Assembly: GCA_945878025.1 (NCBI GenBank)
Contig: CAMDXM010000007.1
Location: 1-38,761 of the forward strand
DNA from: Pseudorhodoplanes sinuspersici
GTDB taxonomy: Bacteria > Pseudomonadota > Alphaproteobacteria > Rhizobiales > Xanthobacteraceae
Direction: 5' to 3'
Length of the DNA: 38,761 nucleotides
In this document: positions 1 to 9,565 of the stretch, in pieces
Numbering within the stretch: position 1 is the stretch's first letter
Layout: each line of letters starts with the position of its first letter
The notes under the pieces: generated by a model
Told to the model about the DNA's origin: nothing
Database searches by the model: none
What the model saw: the letters and a program-made list of their open reading frames with translations, nothing else
Position numbers and translations under genes: made by a program

Positions 1-734
1 CTGGCGTTCGGATTGACGAGCACGATGCGGTGCGCGGCGGGATCGACCTTTGCCAGCGTGCGGATGCGCTCGCGCATGGTCTCGCGCGACGCCGCGCTCG
101 GCGCCGGCAGCGAGACTTTCAGATCGGCGTCGATGACCGGCGTCTTCGAATAGGGAACCTGCGGCGACGGCACGAGCAAAGCGTTCACCAGCGCGATCAG
201 ATTCTGCGAAATGTGGATATGCGGATTGTAAGCCACGCGATGCGTCAGCATCTCGCCGCGATAAAGCCCTTCATTGTGAAAGCGGTGGAATGCGACGCGC
301 CGCGAAGCGCCGGAGAATCCCGTGAGCAAGGCCGTGAAGCGGGAGAACAATTCCAGATCGAGCACGGTGTCGATGGAATTCCTTCGCGTCCAGAGCAAAA
401 ATTTCAGCGTGTCCGCCACGAGGGTCACAATGGAGGTGTCGCGGATGGTGAACACATTCTCGGGCGGGAACGTGCCCAACAGATCGAGCGAGCCGACATT
501 CTTGGCAAAGATCGCAAAATAAAGTTCGGCGCCGAGTTCGGTGCGCACCTTTTTCATTGCCGGCGCGGCCAGGATGGTGGTGCCCATTTCGGACAATTCG
601 ATCATCAGCACACGCCGCGCGCGATCCGGCTCCGCGCGGCGGAACCATGACGCGACCCGCAGCATAACCGTCGCCAGCGCACACAAAGGAACGCCGGCCA
701 GCCGGTCGATCCGGCGCATGGTGTCGACTTTCAT
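1..734 (-). CDS. Glycosyltransferase family 9 (heptosyltransferase-like), 3' end truncated by window edge
   Basis: Reverse-strand open frame missed by the ORF track because it has no stop inside the window. ATG at 734; reads MKVDTMRRIDRLAGVPLCALATVMLRVASWFRRAEPDRARRVLMIELSEMGTTILAAPAMKKVRTELGAELYFAIFAKNVGSLDLLG..., which resembles GT9 N-termini. Confidence 0.75.
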   Translation of the reverse strand, partial: MKVDTMRRIDRLAGVPLCALATVMLRVASWFRRAEPDRARRVLMIELSEMGTTILAAPAMKKVRTELGAELYFAIFAKNVGSLDLLGTFPPENVFTIRDTSIVTLVADTLKFLLWTRRNSIDTVLDLELFSRFTALLTGFSGASRRVAFHRFHNEGLYRGEMLTHRVAYNPHIHISQNLIALVNALLVPSPQVPYSKTPVIDADLKVSLPAPSAASRETMRERIRTLAKVDPAAHRIVLVNPNA

Positions 735-914
735 CGATCTTGGCTCTGATCTTGGCTCATGGTTGCGCTGTCCGGATGCATTCCGGCCTTAGTTGACGGC
801 ATTTCGGATTGTTTAGCGCGCCTTTGCGCGGCTTGGAACATGAAAGGCCGCAATAGGTAGGTTGCGCGCTTTGTCCGCTTGCCGCTAGGGAGTGCCGATG
901 CTATCCCGCGCGCC

Positions 915-2720
915 ATGACGGCGTCCAAGATCGACAATATACGCAATTTCTCCATTGTCGCGCATATCGACCACGGCAAGTCCACGCTTGCCGACCGGCT
1001 GATTCAACTCACCGGCGGACTCGAAGCGCGCGAGATGAAGGAGCAGGTGCTCGATTCGATGGATATCGAGCGCGAGCGCGGCATCACCATCAAGGCGCAA
1101 ACGGTGCGCCTGAAATACCGCGCCAAGGACGGCCGCGACTATATCCTCAACCTGATCGATACGCCCGGCCATGTCGACTTCGCCTATGAGGTGAACCGCT
1201 CGCTTGCCGCCTGCGAGGGCTCGCTCCTTGTGGTCGATGCCAGCCAGGGTGTGGAGGCGCAGACGCTCGCCAATGTCTATCACGCGCTCGACGCCGGGCA
1301 CGAAATCGTGCCGGTGCTCAACAAGGTCGATCTTCCGGCCGCCGAGCCCGAAAAGATCAAGCAGCAGATCGAGGACGTGATCGGGCTGGACGCCTCGAAC
1401 GCGATCCTGATCTCGGCCAAGACCGGCCTCGGCGTGCCCGACGTGCTGGAGGCGATCGTGACACGCCTCCCGCCGCCCACCGGCGACCGCGACGCGCCGC
1501 TCAAGGCGCTGCTGGTTGACTCCTGGTACGATTCTTATCTGGGCGTGGTGGTGCTGGTGCGCATTGTCGACGGCTCGATGAAAAAGGGCATGCGCATCCG
1601 CATGATGGGCACCAACGCGGCCTATGATGTCGACCGCGTCGGCGTGTTCACGCCGAAGTTAACGGCGGCTGACGAACTCGTCGCCGGCGAAATCGGCTTT
1701 CTCACCGGCTCGATCAAGGAAGTGGCCGACACGCGCGTCGGCGACACCATCACCGACGATCGCAAGCCCGTGACCGAGATGCTGCCGGGCTTCCGCCCGT
1801 CCATTCCCGTTGTGTTCTGCGGATTGTTCCCGGTCGATGCCGCGCAATTCGACGATCTGCGCGCGGCGATGGGGAAACTCCGCCTCAACGACGCGAGCTT
1901 CTCGTTCGAAATGGAAACCTCAGCCGCGCTCGGTTTCGGTTTCCGCTGCGGTTTTCTCGGCCTCCTGCATCTCGAAATCATCCAGGAGCGCCTTGAGCGC
2001 GAATTCAATCTCGATCTGATCGCGACCGCGCCGTCGGTCGTCTACAAGATGACGCTGATCGACGGTTCCGAAATTGAACTGCACAATCCGGTCGACATGC
2101 CGGATGTGATGAAGATCGAGGAAATGCGCGAGCCCTGGATCGAAGCGACCATCCTCACGCCCGATGAATTTCTCGGCGCGGTGCTCAAACTCTGCCAGGA
2201 CCGGCGCGGCGTGCAGAAAGAGCTGACTTATGTGGGAAACCGCGCCATGGCGAAATACGATCTGCCGCTCAACGAAGTGGTGTTCGATTTCTACGACCGG
2301 CTCAAATCGGTGTCGAAGGGCTATGCCTCGTTCGATTATCATCTCACCGATTACAAACCGGCCGACCTCGTGAAAATGCAGATCCTGGTGAACGACGAGC
2401 CGGTCGATGCGCTCTCGATGCTGGTGCACAAGACCCGCGCCGAAGGCCGCGGGCGCGGCATGGTGGAGAAGCTGAAAGAGCTCATTCCGCCGCACATGTT
2501 CCAGGTGCCGATCCAGGCCGCGATCGGCGGCAAGATCATCGCGCGCGAAACCGTGCGTGCGCTGCGCAAGGATGTGACCGCGAAATGCTACGGCGGCGAC
2601 GCCACGCGCAAACGCAAGCTTCTGGAAAAGCAGAAGAAGGGCAAGAAGCGCATGCGGCAATTCGGGAAAGTGGATATTCCGCAGGAAGCGTTTATTGCGG
2701 CGCTGAAGGTGGATGTGTAG
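915..2720 (+). CDS. lepA: Elongation factor 4 (LepA)
   Basis: [31 protein letters not shown]; GTPase motifs [17 protein letters not shown]; LepA C-terminal region. Start chosen at ATG 915 inside the 879 ORF. Confidence 0.97.
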   Translation: MTASKIDNIRNFSIVAHIDHGKSTLADRLIQLTGGLEAREMKEQVLDSMDIERERGITIKAQTVRLKYRAKDGRDYILNLIDTPGHVDFAYEVNRSLAACEGSLLVVDASQGVEAQTLANVYHALDAGHEIVPVLNKVDLPAAEPEKIKQQIEDVIGLDASNAILISAKTGLGVPDVLEAIVTRLPPPTGDRDAPLKALLVDSWYDSYLGVVVLVRIVDGSMKKGMRIRMMGTNAAYDVDRVGVFTPKLTAADELVAGEIGFLTGSIKEVADTRVGDTITDDRKPVTEMLPGFRPSIPVVFCGLFPVDAAQFDDLRAAMGKLRLNDASFSFEMETSAALGFGFRCGFLGLLHLEIIQERLEREFNLDLIATAPSVVYKMTLIDGSEIELHNPVDMPDVMKIEEMREPWIEATILTPDEFLGAVLKLCQDRRGVQKELTYVGNRAMAKYDLPLNEVVFDFYDRLKSVSKGYASFDYHLTDYKPADLVKMQILVNDEPVDALSMLVHKTRAEGRGRGMVEKLKELIPPHMFQVPIQAAIGGKIIARETVRALRKDVTAKCYGGDATRKRKLLEKQKKGKKRMRQFGKVDIPQEAFIAALKVDV

Positions 2721-2820
2721 TTCGCGATAGCGTTCCCAGGCTGCTGTATTTTACGCCAACACAACGTTTGCTTGCGTCACTTCCAGTGCTTAACCTTGGG
2801 CTGATCCAAGGGAGGGCCAC

Positions 2821-3660
2821 ATGCATCTCATCAGGATGTATGCCGAAGATGTTATCGGTGGTGCAATTACGACGATCATCGGGACCGCGATTGTCTGGCT
2901 GGTGTCAAGTTACGGAACGCTCACACTTGACGTTTTGTACGTCGTGGCACCGGTATTATTCTTCGCATTTTTTCTCATCAAATTTCTCACGCGATGGGCT
3001 TCATTTGTTTTCATGACGGGCCTACGGGAAGCACGCGGTCTATTTATCGAAATTTACATTGTAGAGAAGAACGCTCGCCGTTGCGTTATCATTGCGCCGA
3101 TGGTTGTTTACTTTGATGTGTGGAGAGATTCTCTCGCAATCGCAGGGCAGGCATTCGAGAGAATGGAGACGAAAACGCCGAATTTCAAATTACACGCACA
3201 TTGGCACAGCCTCTGTATTCATCCCATAGTTCACAAAGACGACTTTCATATTTCCTATTTGCACGATGGCGAGCTGGTCGGCGAGAAACCGGATGAAATA
3301 CCGGGAACCACCGCCTGTAAGCTCCCACGATCTTCCGCGATGCATTGCCGAAGGGGCTATTTCTGTGATCTCGTGCAAGTCAATAACGCGCTCGACGACG
3401 CCAACGGCACGGGCCCTGATTATTTCTCAGCTTCCTATTTTGAAGTTATTCGTGCACCACGAAACTTGGAACAGGAGTTTTTCAACGGAATCATAAGACG
3501 ATGGGAGAGATGGGCGTGCCGCTTACGGCTGATGTCGCCTCGTGAGGATACGTTCACGAGCTTTGTGAACGGATACGGGGATGCGGTGCTCGCCAACAAT
3601 CCAAATGCACAAGGCCCCATCATGCAAGAGGCGAAAATGATTGTAGAGAGGTTCGTATGA
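2821..3660 (+). CDS. Hypothetical membrane protein, two N-terminal TM helices plus a soluble, apparently beta-rich domain
   Basis: 279 aa; hydrophobic segments near aa 10-28 and 35-58; SD-like gggagg just upstream; stop overlaps the downstream ATG (ATGA at 3657-3660). Confidence 0.8.
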   Translation: MHLIRMYAEDVIGGAITTIIGTAIVWLVSSYGTLTLDVLYVVAPVLFFAFFLIKFLTRWASFVFMTGLREARGLFIEIYIVEKNARRCVIIAPMVVYFDVWRDSLAIAGQAFERMETKTPNFKLHAHWHSLCIHPIVHKDDFHISYLHDGELVGEKPDEIPGTTACKLPRSSAMHCRRGYFCDLVQVNNALDDANGTGPDYFSASYFEVIRAPRNLEQEFFNGIIRRWERWACRLRLMSPREDTFTSFVNGYGDAVLANNPNAQGPIMQEAKMIVERFV

Positions 3661-4049
3661 CTGACGACAAGCGGGCAATACATGATCGCCTCAAAAATCT
3701 TTTGCGGCATGCCCATGCGCCGTATTCCGGATTCAAGGTCGCCGCTGCCGCAATCGATGAACAAGGAAACGCTCATTTCGGAGTGAACGTGGAGAATCAA
3801 TCTTTTCCAGTCGGCACATGCGCCGAGGCCGGAGCACTTTCGGCGCTCCGGGTCGGCGGCGGAGCGCGCGTGGTCAGGCTCTATCTTCTTTCAGAACCCA
3901 ATATTGAGGTCGTACCTTGCGGCGCGTGCCGGCAAAGGCTAGCGGAGTTGGGGGACGCGTCGACTGTTGTCGTTACATTCAGCGCCAACGGTGATGAAAT
4001 TTCATATCCAATGGAAAAGCTATTTCCACATAGCTTTCGGTTCAGGTAG
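3657..4049 (+). CDS. Cytidine deaminase family protein
   Basis: Zn/catalytic motifs GTCAEAGAL and PCGACRQ; NVENQSF substrate motif; overlaps upstream gene by 4 nt. Confidence 0.9.
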   Translation: MTDDKRAIHDRLKNLLRHAHAPYSGFKVAAAAIDEQGNAHFGVNVENQSFPVGTCAEAGALSALRVGGGARVVRLYLLSEPNIEVVPCGACRQRLAELGDASTVVVTFSANGDEISYPMEKLFPHSFRFR

Positions 4050-4096
4050 CAAGCTTTCGATGACGCGCTCGCGAATTCATCGGCAGATCAATTTCC

Positions 4097-6292
4097 CTAC
4101 GCCACCTTGGTCCGCTTCGTGGTCAGGAACTGGAAAATATCCTTCGCCGGCCGCGCCTTGCTGAACAGATAACCCTGCCCCTCGTTGCAGCCTTCCGCCC
4201 GCAGCTGCGCGAGATCGCTTTCGGTCTCGACGCCTTCCGCCGTGATGGTGATGCCAAGACTCGCGCCGAGACTGACGATGGCGCGCACGATCGCCTGCGA
4301 ATCCGCGTTGGCCTCGAGGTCGTGCACGAAGGAGCGGTCGATCTTGATCTTGTCGAATGGAAAGCTGCGCAGATAGCTCAGCGACGAATAGCCGGTGCCA
4401 AAGTCATCCATGGAAATGCGCACGCCGAGCGCGCGCAACGCATGCAATGTCGCAAGGATATGCTCGCTCTTTTCGAGCAGCAGCGTTTCGGTGATTTCGA
4501 GCTCGAGCCTTTGCGCCGAAAGCCCTGACACTTTCAGCGCATCCATCACCTGCACCAGCAGATTGCCGTGGCGGAATTGCAGCGGCGAGAGGTTGATCGC
4601 GACCTTCACATTGCGCGGCCAGCGCGCGGCATCGGCGCAAGCCTGGCGCAGCACGAAGGCGCCCAATGGTGCAATCAAGCCGGTTTCCTCGGCCACCGGA
4701 ATAAACTCGATCGGCGGAATCATGCCGCGTTCCGGATGCGGCCATCGGATCAGCGCTTCGAACGCCGTGACTTCGCCCGAGCGCAGATCGACCAGCGGCT
4801 GATAATGCAATTCGAGCCCGCCCGATTGCAAAGCCGCGCGCAGATCCACCTCAAGACGATGGCGCGCCTGCACGCGCGCGTCCATGTCCGGTTCGAAGAA
4901 GCGGAAGGTGCCGCGGCCGTCGGCCTTGGCGCGATAGAGCGCCATGTCGGCGCTTTTGAGCAGCCGGTCGGCGTCGTTGGCGTCGCCGGGTGCCAGCGCG
5001 ATGCCGACACTGCCGGCGATCGAAATCTGGTGGCCGTTGAGATCGTAAGGCTCGCTGATCACCGCGAGCAATCTTTGCGCAAAAGCGCTCACCTGTTCGG
5101 GCGCCGTCACGTCGGACTGCAGCATCGCGAACTCGTCGCCGCCGAGCCGCGCCACGCAATCCTGCTCGCGCGCCACGCTTTGCAATCTTTTCGACACCGT
5201 CTGCAGAAGGAGATCGCCGAAGGAATGACCGAGCGCGTCGTTGACCGACTTGAACCCGTCGAGATCGATGCAGAGCGCGGCGACGCCGCCGCCATTTCGT
5301 TGCACGCGGGCGAGCATCTCCTCCATGCGAAGGCGCAGCAGCACGCGGTTGGGCAAGGCGGTGAGCGCGTCATGATGCGCCATGAAGGCGACGCGCGCCT
5401 CGGCGCGTTTGCGCTCGGTGATGTCCATTGCCGCGATCAGCACGGCGGGGATATCGTTATGCGCCAGCCGGCGCGAGAAGATCGCGACATCGATGGTCGA
5501 GCCGTCGGCCTTGCGGTGCCGCCAGGTCTTGCCGGCGTCCTGCTTCGCGCCTTCCGAATCCGGGTCGTGGAATTCAGGCTGATCGTCGCCTTCCTGGATG
5601 TCGTGAAGGCGCATGGTCAGGAGCTTCGGGCGGTCATAGCCGTAATGGCCGATGGCCGCGTCGTTGACCGCGAGAATCCGCCGGTCGTCGAGCGCGCAGA
5701 CGAACATCGGCACCGGATTGCCGTCGAACAGAAGGCGGAACGAGGCTTCGCGCTGCTTCATCTCGGAGATGTCGACGCGAAGCCCGATCACGCCGCCGTC
5801 GCTGGTGCGGCGTTCCTCGATCATGATCCAGCGGCCGTCGGACAGGCGCTGCTCGTGGCGGCCGCGCGGATTGGCCAGCAGCGACAGGCGCTGCTCCAGC
5901 CATTCCTCCTCGCGGCCGATCGCTTCGGGATAGTCGCCGCGCGCGACGCCGATCCGCAGCGTGTCCGCGAGCTTCGCGCCGGGATGAAACAGATCCGCGC
6001 TGCGCTTGTAGATGTCCGCGTATTGCTGGTTCCAGAGAATGTAGCGGCCTTCCGCGTCGAGGAAGACGATGCCCTGGGGAAGAATATCGAGCGCGTCGCG
6101 CAGCCGCGCATGCGCGGCGTCCGCGTTCGCGATCGCCGTCCTGGTCTCGCGGCGCGCCAGCGCGAGCGCGGCGGCGCCGTCGTGACCGTTCGCCGCGGAT
6201 TGCGGCGCGCCATTGGCGCGCTTGCGGCCGCGCGGCGTATTTTTCGATTTTTGCAAACGTTCCGCTCGAAGACGCGACATGTGATGTCCCAC
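4097..6292 (-). CDS. PAS-PAS-GGDEF-EAL cyclic-di-GMP signalling protein
   Basis: Intact LGGDEFAML, FEALIRW, ITETLLL, DDFGTGYSSL, KIDRSF, AEGVET motifs; PAS-like N-terminal half. Confidence 0.95.
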   Translation of the reverse strand: MGHHMSRLRAERLQKSKNTPRGRKRANGAPQSAANGHDGAAALALARRETRTAIANADAAHARLRDALDILPQGIVFLDAEGRYILWNQQYADIYKRSADLFHPGAKLADTLRIGVARGDYPEAIGREEEWLEQRLSLLANPRGRHEQRLSDGRWIMIEERRTSDGGVIGLRVDISEMKQREASFRLLFDGNPVPMFVCALDDRRILAVNDAAIGHYGYDRPKLLTMRLHDIQEGDDQPEFHDPDSEGAKQDAGKTWRHRKADGSTIDVAIFSRRLAHNDIPAVLIAAMDITERKRAEARVAFMAHHDALTALPNRVLLRLRMEEMLARVQRNGGGVAALCIDLDGFKSVNDALGHSFGDLLLQTVSKRLQSVAREQDCVARLGGDEFAMLQSDVTAPEQVSAFAQRLLAVISEPYDLNGHQISIAGSVGIALAPGDANDADRLLKSADMALYRAKADGRGTFRFFEPDMDARVQARHRLEVDLRAALQSGGLELHYQPLVDLRSGEVTAFEALIRWPHPERGMIPPIEFIPVAEETGLIAPLGAFVLRQACADAARWPRNVKVAINLSPLQFRHGNLLVQVMDALKVSGLSAQRLELEITETLLLEKSEHILATLHALRALGVRISMDDFGTGYSSLSYLRSFPFDKIKIDRSFVHDLEANADSQAIVRAIVSLGASLGITITAEGVETESDLAQLRAEGCNEGQGYLFSKARPAKDIFQFLTTKRTKVA

Positions 6293-6320
6293 TGTTCCCG
6301 CGGGCTTTGTGCGGCAACAA

Positions 6321-6357
6321 AATTAAGATGCGGTAGCGCGCTATCGCGCGCTTAATT
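6321..6357. promoter_or_regulatory. Nested palindrome upstream of the GGDEF-EAL gene
   Basis: AATTAAG (6321-6327) ... TAGCGCGCTA (6334-6343) ... CTTAATT (6351-6357), 28 nt upstream of the start at 6292. Confidence 0.4.
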
Positions 6358-6620
6358 CACACGAAACCGATGGAATCATTGTCATAATTCTCCGCGCACA
6401 AATGCGAGGCGGAGATGCGCGTCTTTGCCGGGAATTTCAGCGAAGTTGCCGCCCAGCGCGGGCGAAAACGAATCCTCATGCTTTCAAAATGGTAACGCGC
6501 GCGCGTGTTCGCCCGCGAAAGCGGCAACTGCTCGAAAACTCGACAACGAAAACGATGGTTAAAAATGTTTGTCGAAAAACGCGCGCAAAGCGGCGACGCT
6601 TGCGCTTCGCGGGTCGCGAT

Positions 6621-7106
6621 CTAGCGGATCGCCGCCATTGTCCTTGCCGCACGCCGCCGGTCGACGCGCGCCGTGGCGCCGGATTCCACGATGATCCGCG
6701 TGCTTTTCATCCCGCGCTTCGACACCAGATCGAACAGGATCGCGGCGTTGTCCGGATGCAGCCGCACGCAGCCTTTCGACGCGCGCTGGCCGAGCTTCGC
6801 CACATGAGTGGTGCCGTGAATCGCATAGGGCCCGTCGAAGAAGATGGAATAAGGCATCGGCGCCATATTGAATGTGCGGGAGAACCATTTCCGCTCGAGG
6901 CGCTGCGGCGTGAAGGTTCCCGAATGCGGGCCGCCGCCGGTTCCGGTCGAGACCACCCAGGTGTAGGAACTGACGCCGTCGATGATGACGGCCATGCGCT
7001 GGGTCGCCTTGTCGACGCGGACTTCGATATCCGCCCTGGCCGGCGCAGCCGATCCAAACAGGCCGATCGCGAAAAACACGGCTGCGGCGATGCGTGTCAG
7101 CGTCAT
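6621..7106 (-). CDS. L,D-transpeptidase (YkuD domain), secreted
   Basis: HGT...SKGCVRL active-site motif; signal peptide MTLTRIAAAVFFAIGLFGSAAPARA. Confidence 0.92.
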   Translation of the reverse strand: MTLTRIAAAVFFAIGLFGSAAPARADIEVRVDKATQRMAVIIDGVSSYTWVVSTGTGGGPHSGTFTPQRLERKWFSRTFNMAPMPYSIFFDGPYAIHGTTHVAKLGQRASKGCVRLHPDNAAILFDLVSKRGMKSTRIIVESGATARVDRRRAARTMAAIR

Positions 7107-7225
7107 GGTTTTGTTTCCCCTCTGCCAAAATCGTGTCAATGCCCGTTGCCTTTGTAAAGCACCCCGGTTGCGAAAAGCTAAAAGACCGGCTGACAGATGG
7201 GCGCAAGATAGGTAGACCCGGCGGC

Positions 7226-8146
7226 ATGATGACGCGCGGAATAGTCCTCACCCTGGCGCTGCTTGCGACGGTCCTGCCGGCGAACGCGCAGGACCGCGGC
7301 AGCGTCGATCCGGCGCCGCTTCCGCCGCTTGCCAACCCGCAGGACCCCAAGACCGCGGCCAGGGATCTGTTCGGGCGCAAGACCAATCCGGCCCCGCTCG
7401 CCGCCCGCTCCATCGGCTTCTACACCCGCGGCTGCCTCGCCGGCGGCATCGCGCTGCCGGTCAACGGCCAGACCTGGCAGGTGATGCGGCTGTCGCGCAA
7501 CCGCAATTGGGGCCATCCGGAGCTGGTGAAAGCCCTCGAACATTTCGCCGCCAAGCTGCCGAAGGCCGGCTGGCCGGGATTGCTGGTCGGCGACATGGCG
7601 CAGGCGCGCGGCGGGCCGATGCTGACGGGACATGCGAGCCACCAGGTCGGGCTCGACGCCGATATCTGGCTGACGCCGATGCCCAAGCGCGAATTGACGC
7701 GCGTCGAACGCGAGGAGATGTCGGCGACGGACATGGTGCGTCCGGACAAGCGCGATATCGATCCGTCGGTGTGGACGCCGGCGCATACCGCGCTCATTCG
7801 CGCCGCCGCGCTCGAGCCCGCGATCGAACGCATCCTGGTCAATGCCGCGATCAAGAAGGCGCTCTGCCGCGAGGCCACCGGCGATCGCAAATGGCTGCGC
7901 AAGGTGCGGCCGTGGTGGGGGCACAATTATCACATGCATCTGCGGATCGGCTGTCCGGCCGACAGTCCGGAATGCAAGCCGCAGGATGCGACGCCGGAAT
8001 CCGAAGGCTGCGGCGCGGAGCTCGATTACTGGTTCAGAGACGCCATTCTCAATCCGCCGCCGCCGAAGGAGCCGCCGAAACCCAGGGCCCCGCTGACCAT
8101 GGCGGACCTGCCGCCGGCCTGTAAGCAGATCGTCTTCACGCCCTGA
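7226..8146 (+). CDS. mepA: Penicillin-insensitive murein endopeptidase
   Basis: GPMLTGHASHQVGLDADIWL and WGHNYHMHLRIGCP motifs of MepA (M74); signal peptide from ATG 7226. Confidence 0.93.
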   Translation: MMTRGIVLTLALLATVLPANAQDRGSVDPAPLPPLANPQDPKTAARDLFGRKTNPAPLAARSIGFYTRGCLAGGIALPVNGQTWQVMRLSRNRNWGHPELVKALEHFAAKLPKAGWPGLLVGDMAQARGGPMLTGHASHQVGLDADIWLTPMPKRELTRVEREEMSATDMVRPDKRDIDPSVWTPAHTALIRAAALEPAIERILVNAAIKKALCREATGDRKWLRKVRPWWGHNYHMHLRIGCPADSPECKPQDATPESEGCGAELDYWFRDAILNPPPPKEPPKPRAPLTMADLPPACKQIVFTP

Positions 8147-8164
8147 TCGCGGAACGCGAGCGAG

Positions 8165-8926
8165 TCACAGCAGCTTGAAACTGCGCGCCAGCTGCCAAGC
8201 CGCGAGCGCGAGGATCAGCGCGCCGATCATGATCATCAGCGCGCGCGGCGAGATATGCTTGACCAGCCAGCCGCCGAACGGCGCCGCGATCACCCCGCCC
8301 GCGACCAAAGCCGCGACGCTCGGCAGCGGCGACGCGCCGAGCTCGACGAAGAACGTGGTGGCGGCCGCGCTGGTGACGAAAAATTCCGTGGTGTTGACCG
8401 AGCCGACGGCCGTTCGCGGCGCATGTCCCGATCCGACCAGCGCCGATGTCGCGACCGGGCCCCATCCGCCGCCGCCGCTGGCGTCGAGAAATCCGGCCAC
8501 GAATCCGACCGGCGCAACCCACGGCGCCGGCGCGTCGCGCAGCGGCGGATTGCGCATCGCCTTGAACAGGATGAAAACGCCGATCGCACAGAGATAGAGC
8601 GACACGAAGGGCCGCACCGCGCCACCATCGAGATTCGACACGATCCATGCGCCGAGCACGGCGCCGGCGACGCCCGCGATGCCGAGCCGCGTCACCAGCC
8701 GCCAATCGACATTGCGGTGATAGATGTGCGAGGCCGCCGACGCGCCGGTCGTGAAAATCTCGGCGGTGTGGACCACCGCGCTCGCCTGCGCCGGCGGCAT
8801 GCCGAGCATCAGCATGGCCGACATCGACACGACGCCGAACGCCATCCCGAGCGCGCCATCGATCAGCTGCGCCGCGAAGCCGATGCCGACAAGCGCAAGC
8901 AGTTCGGGTGTGATGAATTCGAACAT
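8165..8926 (-). CDS. TauE/SafE family sulfite exporter-like permease
   Basis: Multiple TM segments; GALGMAFGVVS, DASGGGGWGP and GSVNTTEFFVT patterns. Confidence 0.9.
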   Translation of the reverse strand: MFEFITPELLALVGIGFAAQLIDGALGMAFGVVSMSAMLMLGMPPAQASAVVHTAEIFTTGASAASHIYHRNVDWRLVTRLGIAGVAGAVLGAWIVSNLDGGAVRPFVSLYLCAIGVFILFKAMRNPPLRDAPAPWVAPVGFVAGFLDASGGGGWGPVATSALVGSGHAPRTAVGSVNTTEFFVTSAAATTFFVELGASPLPSVAALVAGGVIAAPFGGWLVKHISPRALMIMIGALILALAAWQLARSFKLL

Positions 8927-8947
8927 CGTTCAGCAGCCGCCGGACGT

Positions 8948-9526
8948 TCAGTAAGGGCGCGGAATCGACGCCATCGTGCTCTGGACGATGGCGAGAACGA
9001 TGGTGACCACGATCGCGGCCACCACCGCGCAGATCGCGTAAAAGAACGATTTGTCGCGCGGCGATCCCATCAATGGCGTGAGACCCGTCCACATCAGATA
9101 AAATCCGTAGAGGCCGAGGATGGTGAGAAATCTCAAGCCCGGAATGAGAAGGAAAATCCCCGCGACCCAGACCGGCGTGAAGGAATAGACCGCGAGCTTG
9201 AGCGCGGCGGGAAAATTGCGCTCGGTGCGGAAACTCGGAGCCAGCGCGTCGATGATGAGCGCAACCGCGTAGACGATGACGAAGGTGAAGGCATAACCGA
9301 GCACAAGATTGATCAGGCCGGGCAGCAGCGGAACGCGGAATGTTCCGACCGAGACGGAAACCCCGATGATCGAGGCGCCGATGAATCCGGCAAGCGCCGG
9401 GATCAGAGCCAGGATCGCCACGTAGCGCGTGAACAGGAATTTCACGTCGCCGGTTTCGCGTGCAATCACCGGCCATTCGGCGTCCGGATCGAGCATGATG
9501 GCTTTGACGCGCGCGATCAGATTCAT
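8948..9526 (-). CDS. Yip1 family membrane protein
   Basis: MNLIARVKAIMLDPDAEWPVIARE N-terminal motif followed by about five TM segments. Confidence 0.8.
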   Translation of the reverse strand: MNLIARVKAIMLDPDAEWPVIARETGDVKFLFTRYVAILALIPALAGFIGASIIGVSVSVGTFRVPLLPGLINLVLGYAFTFVIVYAVALIIDALAPSFRTERNFPAALKLAVYSFTPVWVAGIFLLIPGLRFLTILGLYGFYLMWTGLTPLMGSPRDKSFFYAICAVVAAIVVTIVLAIVQSTMASIPRPY

Positions 9527-9565
9527 GTGCCGCCCTTTCGACTCTGTGAATTGCACCTTCGCCGA

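Noticed and set aside
4568-6355. 595-aa + strand ORF antisense to the GGDEF-EAL gene
   Set aside because: Shadow ORF of GC-rich coding sequence; low-complexity R/A/H-rich translation, no motifs, whereas the opposite strand has clear domain motifs.
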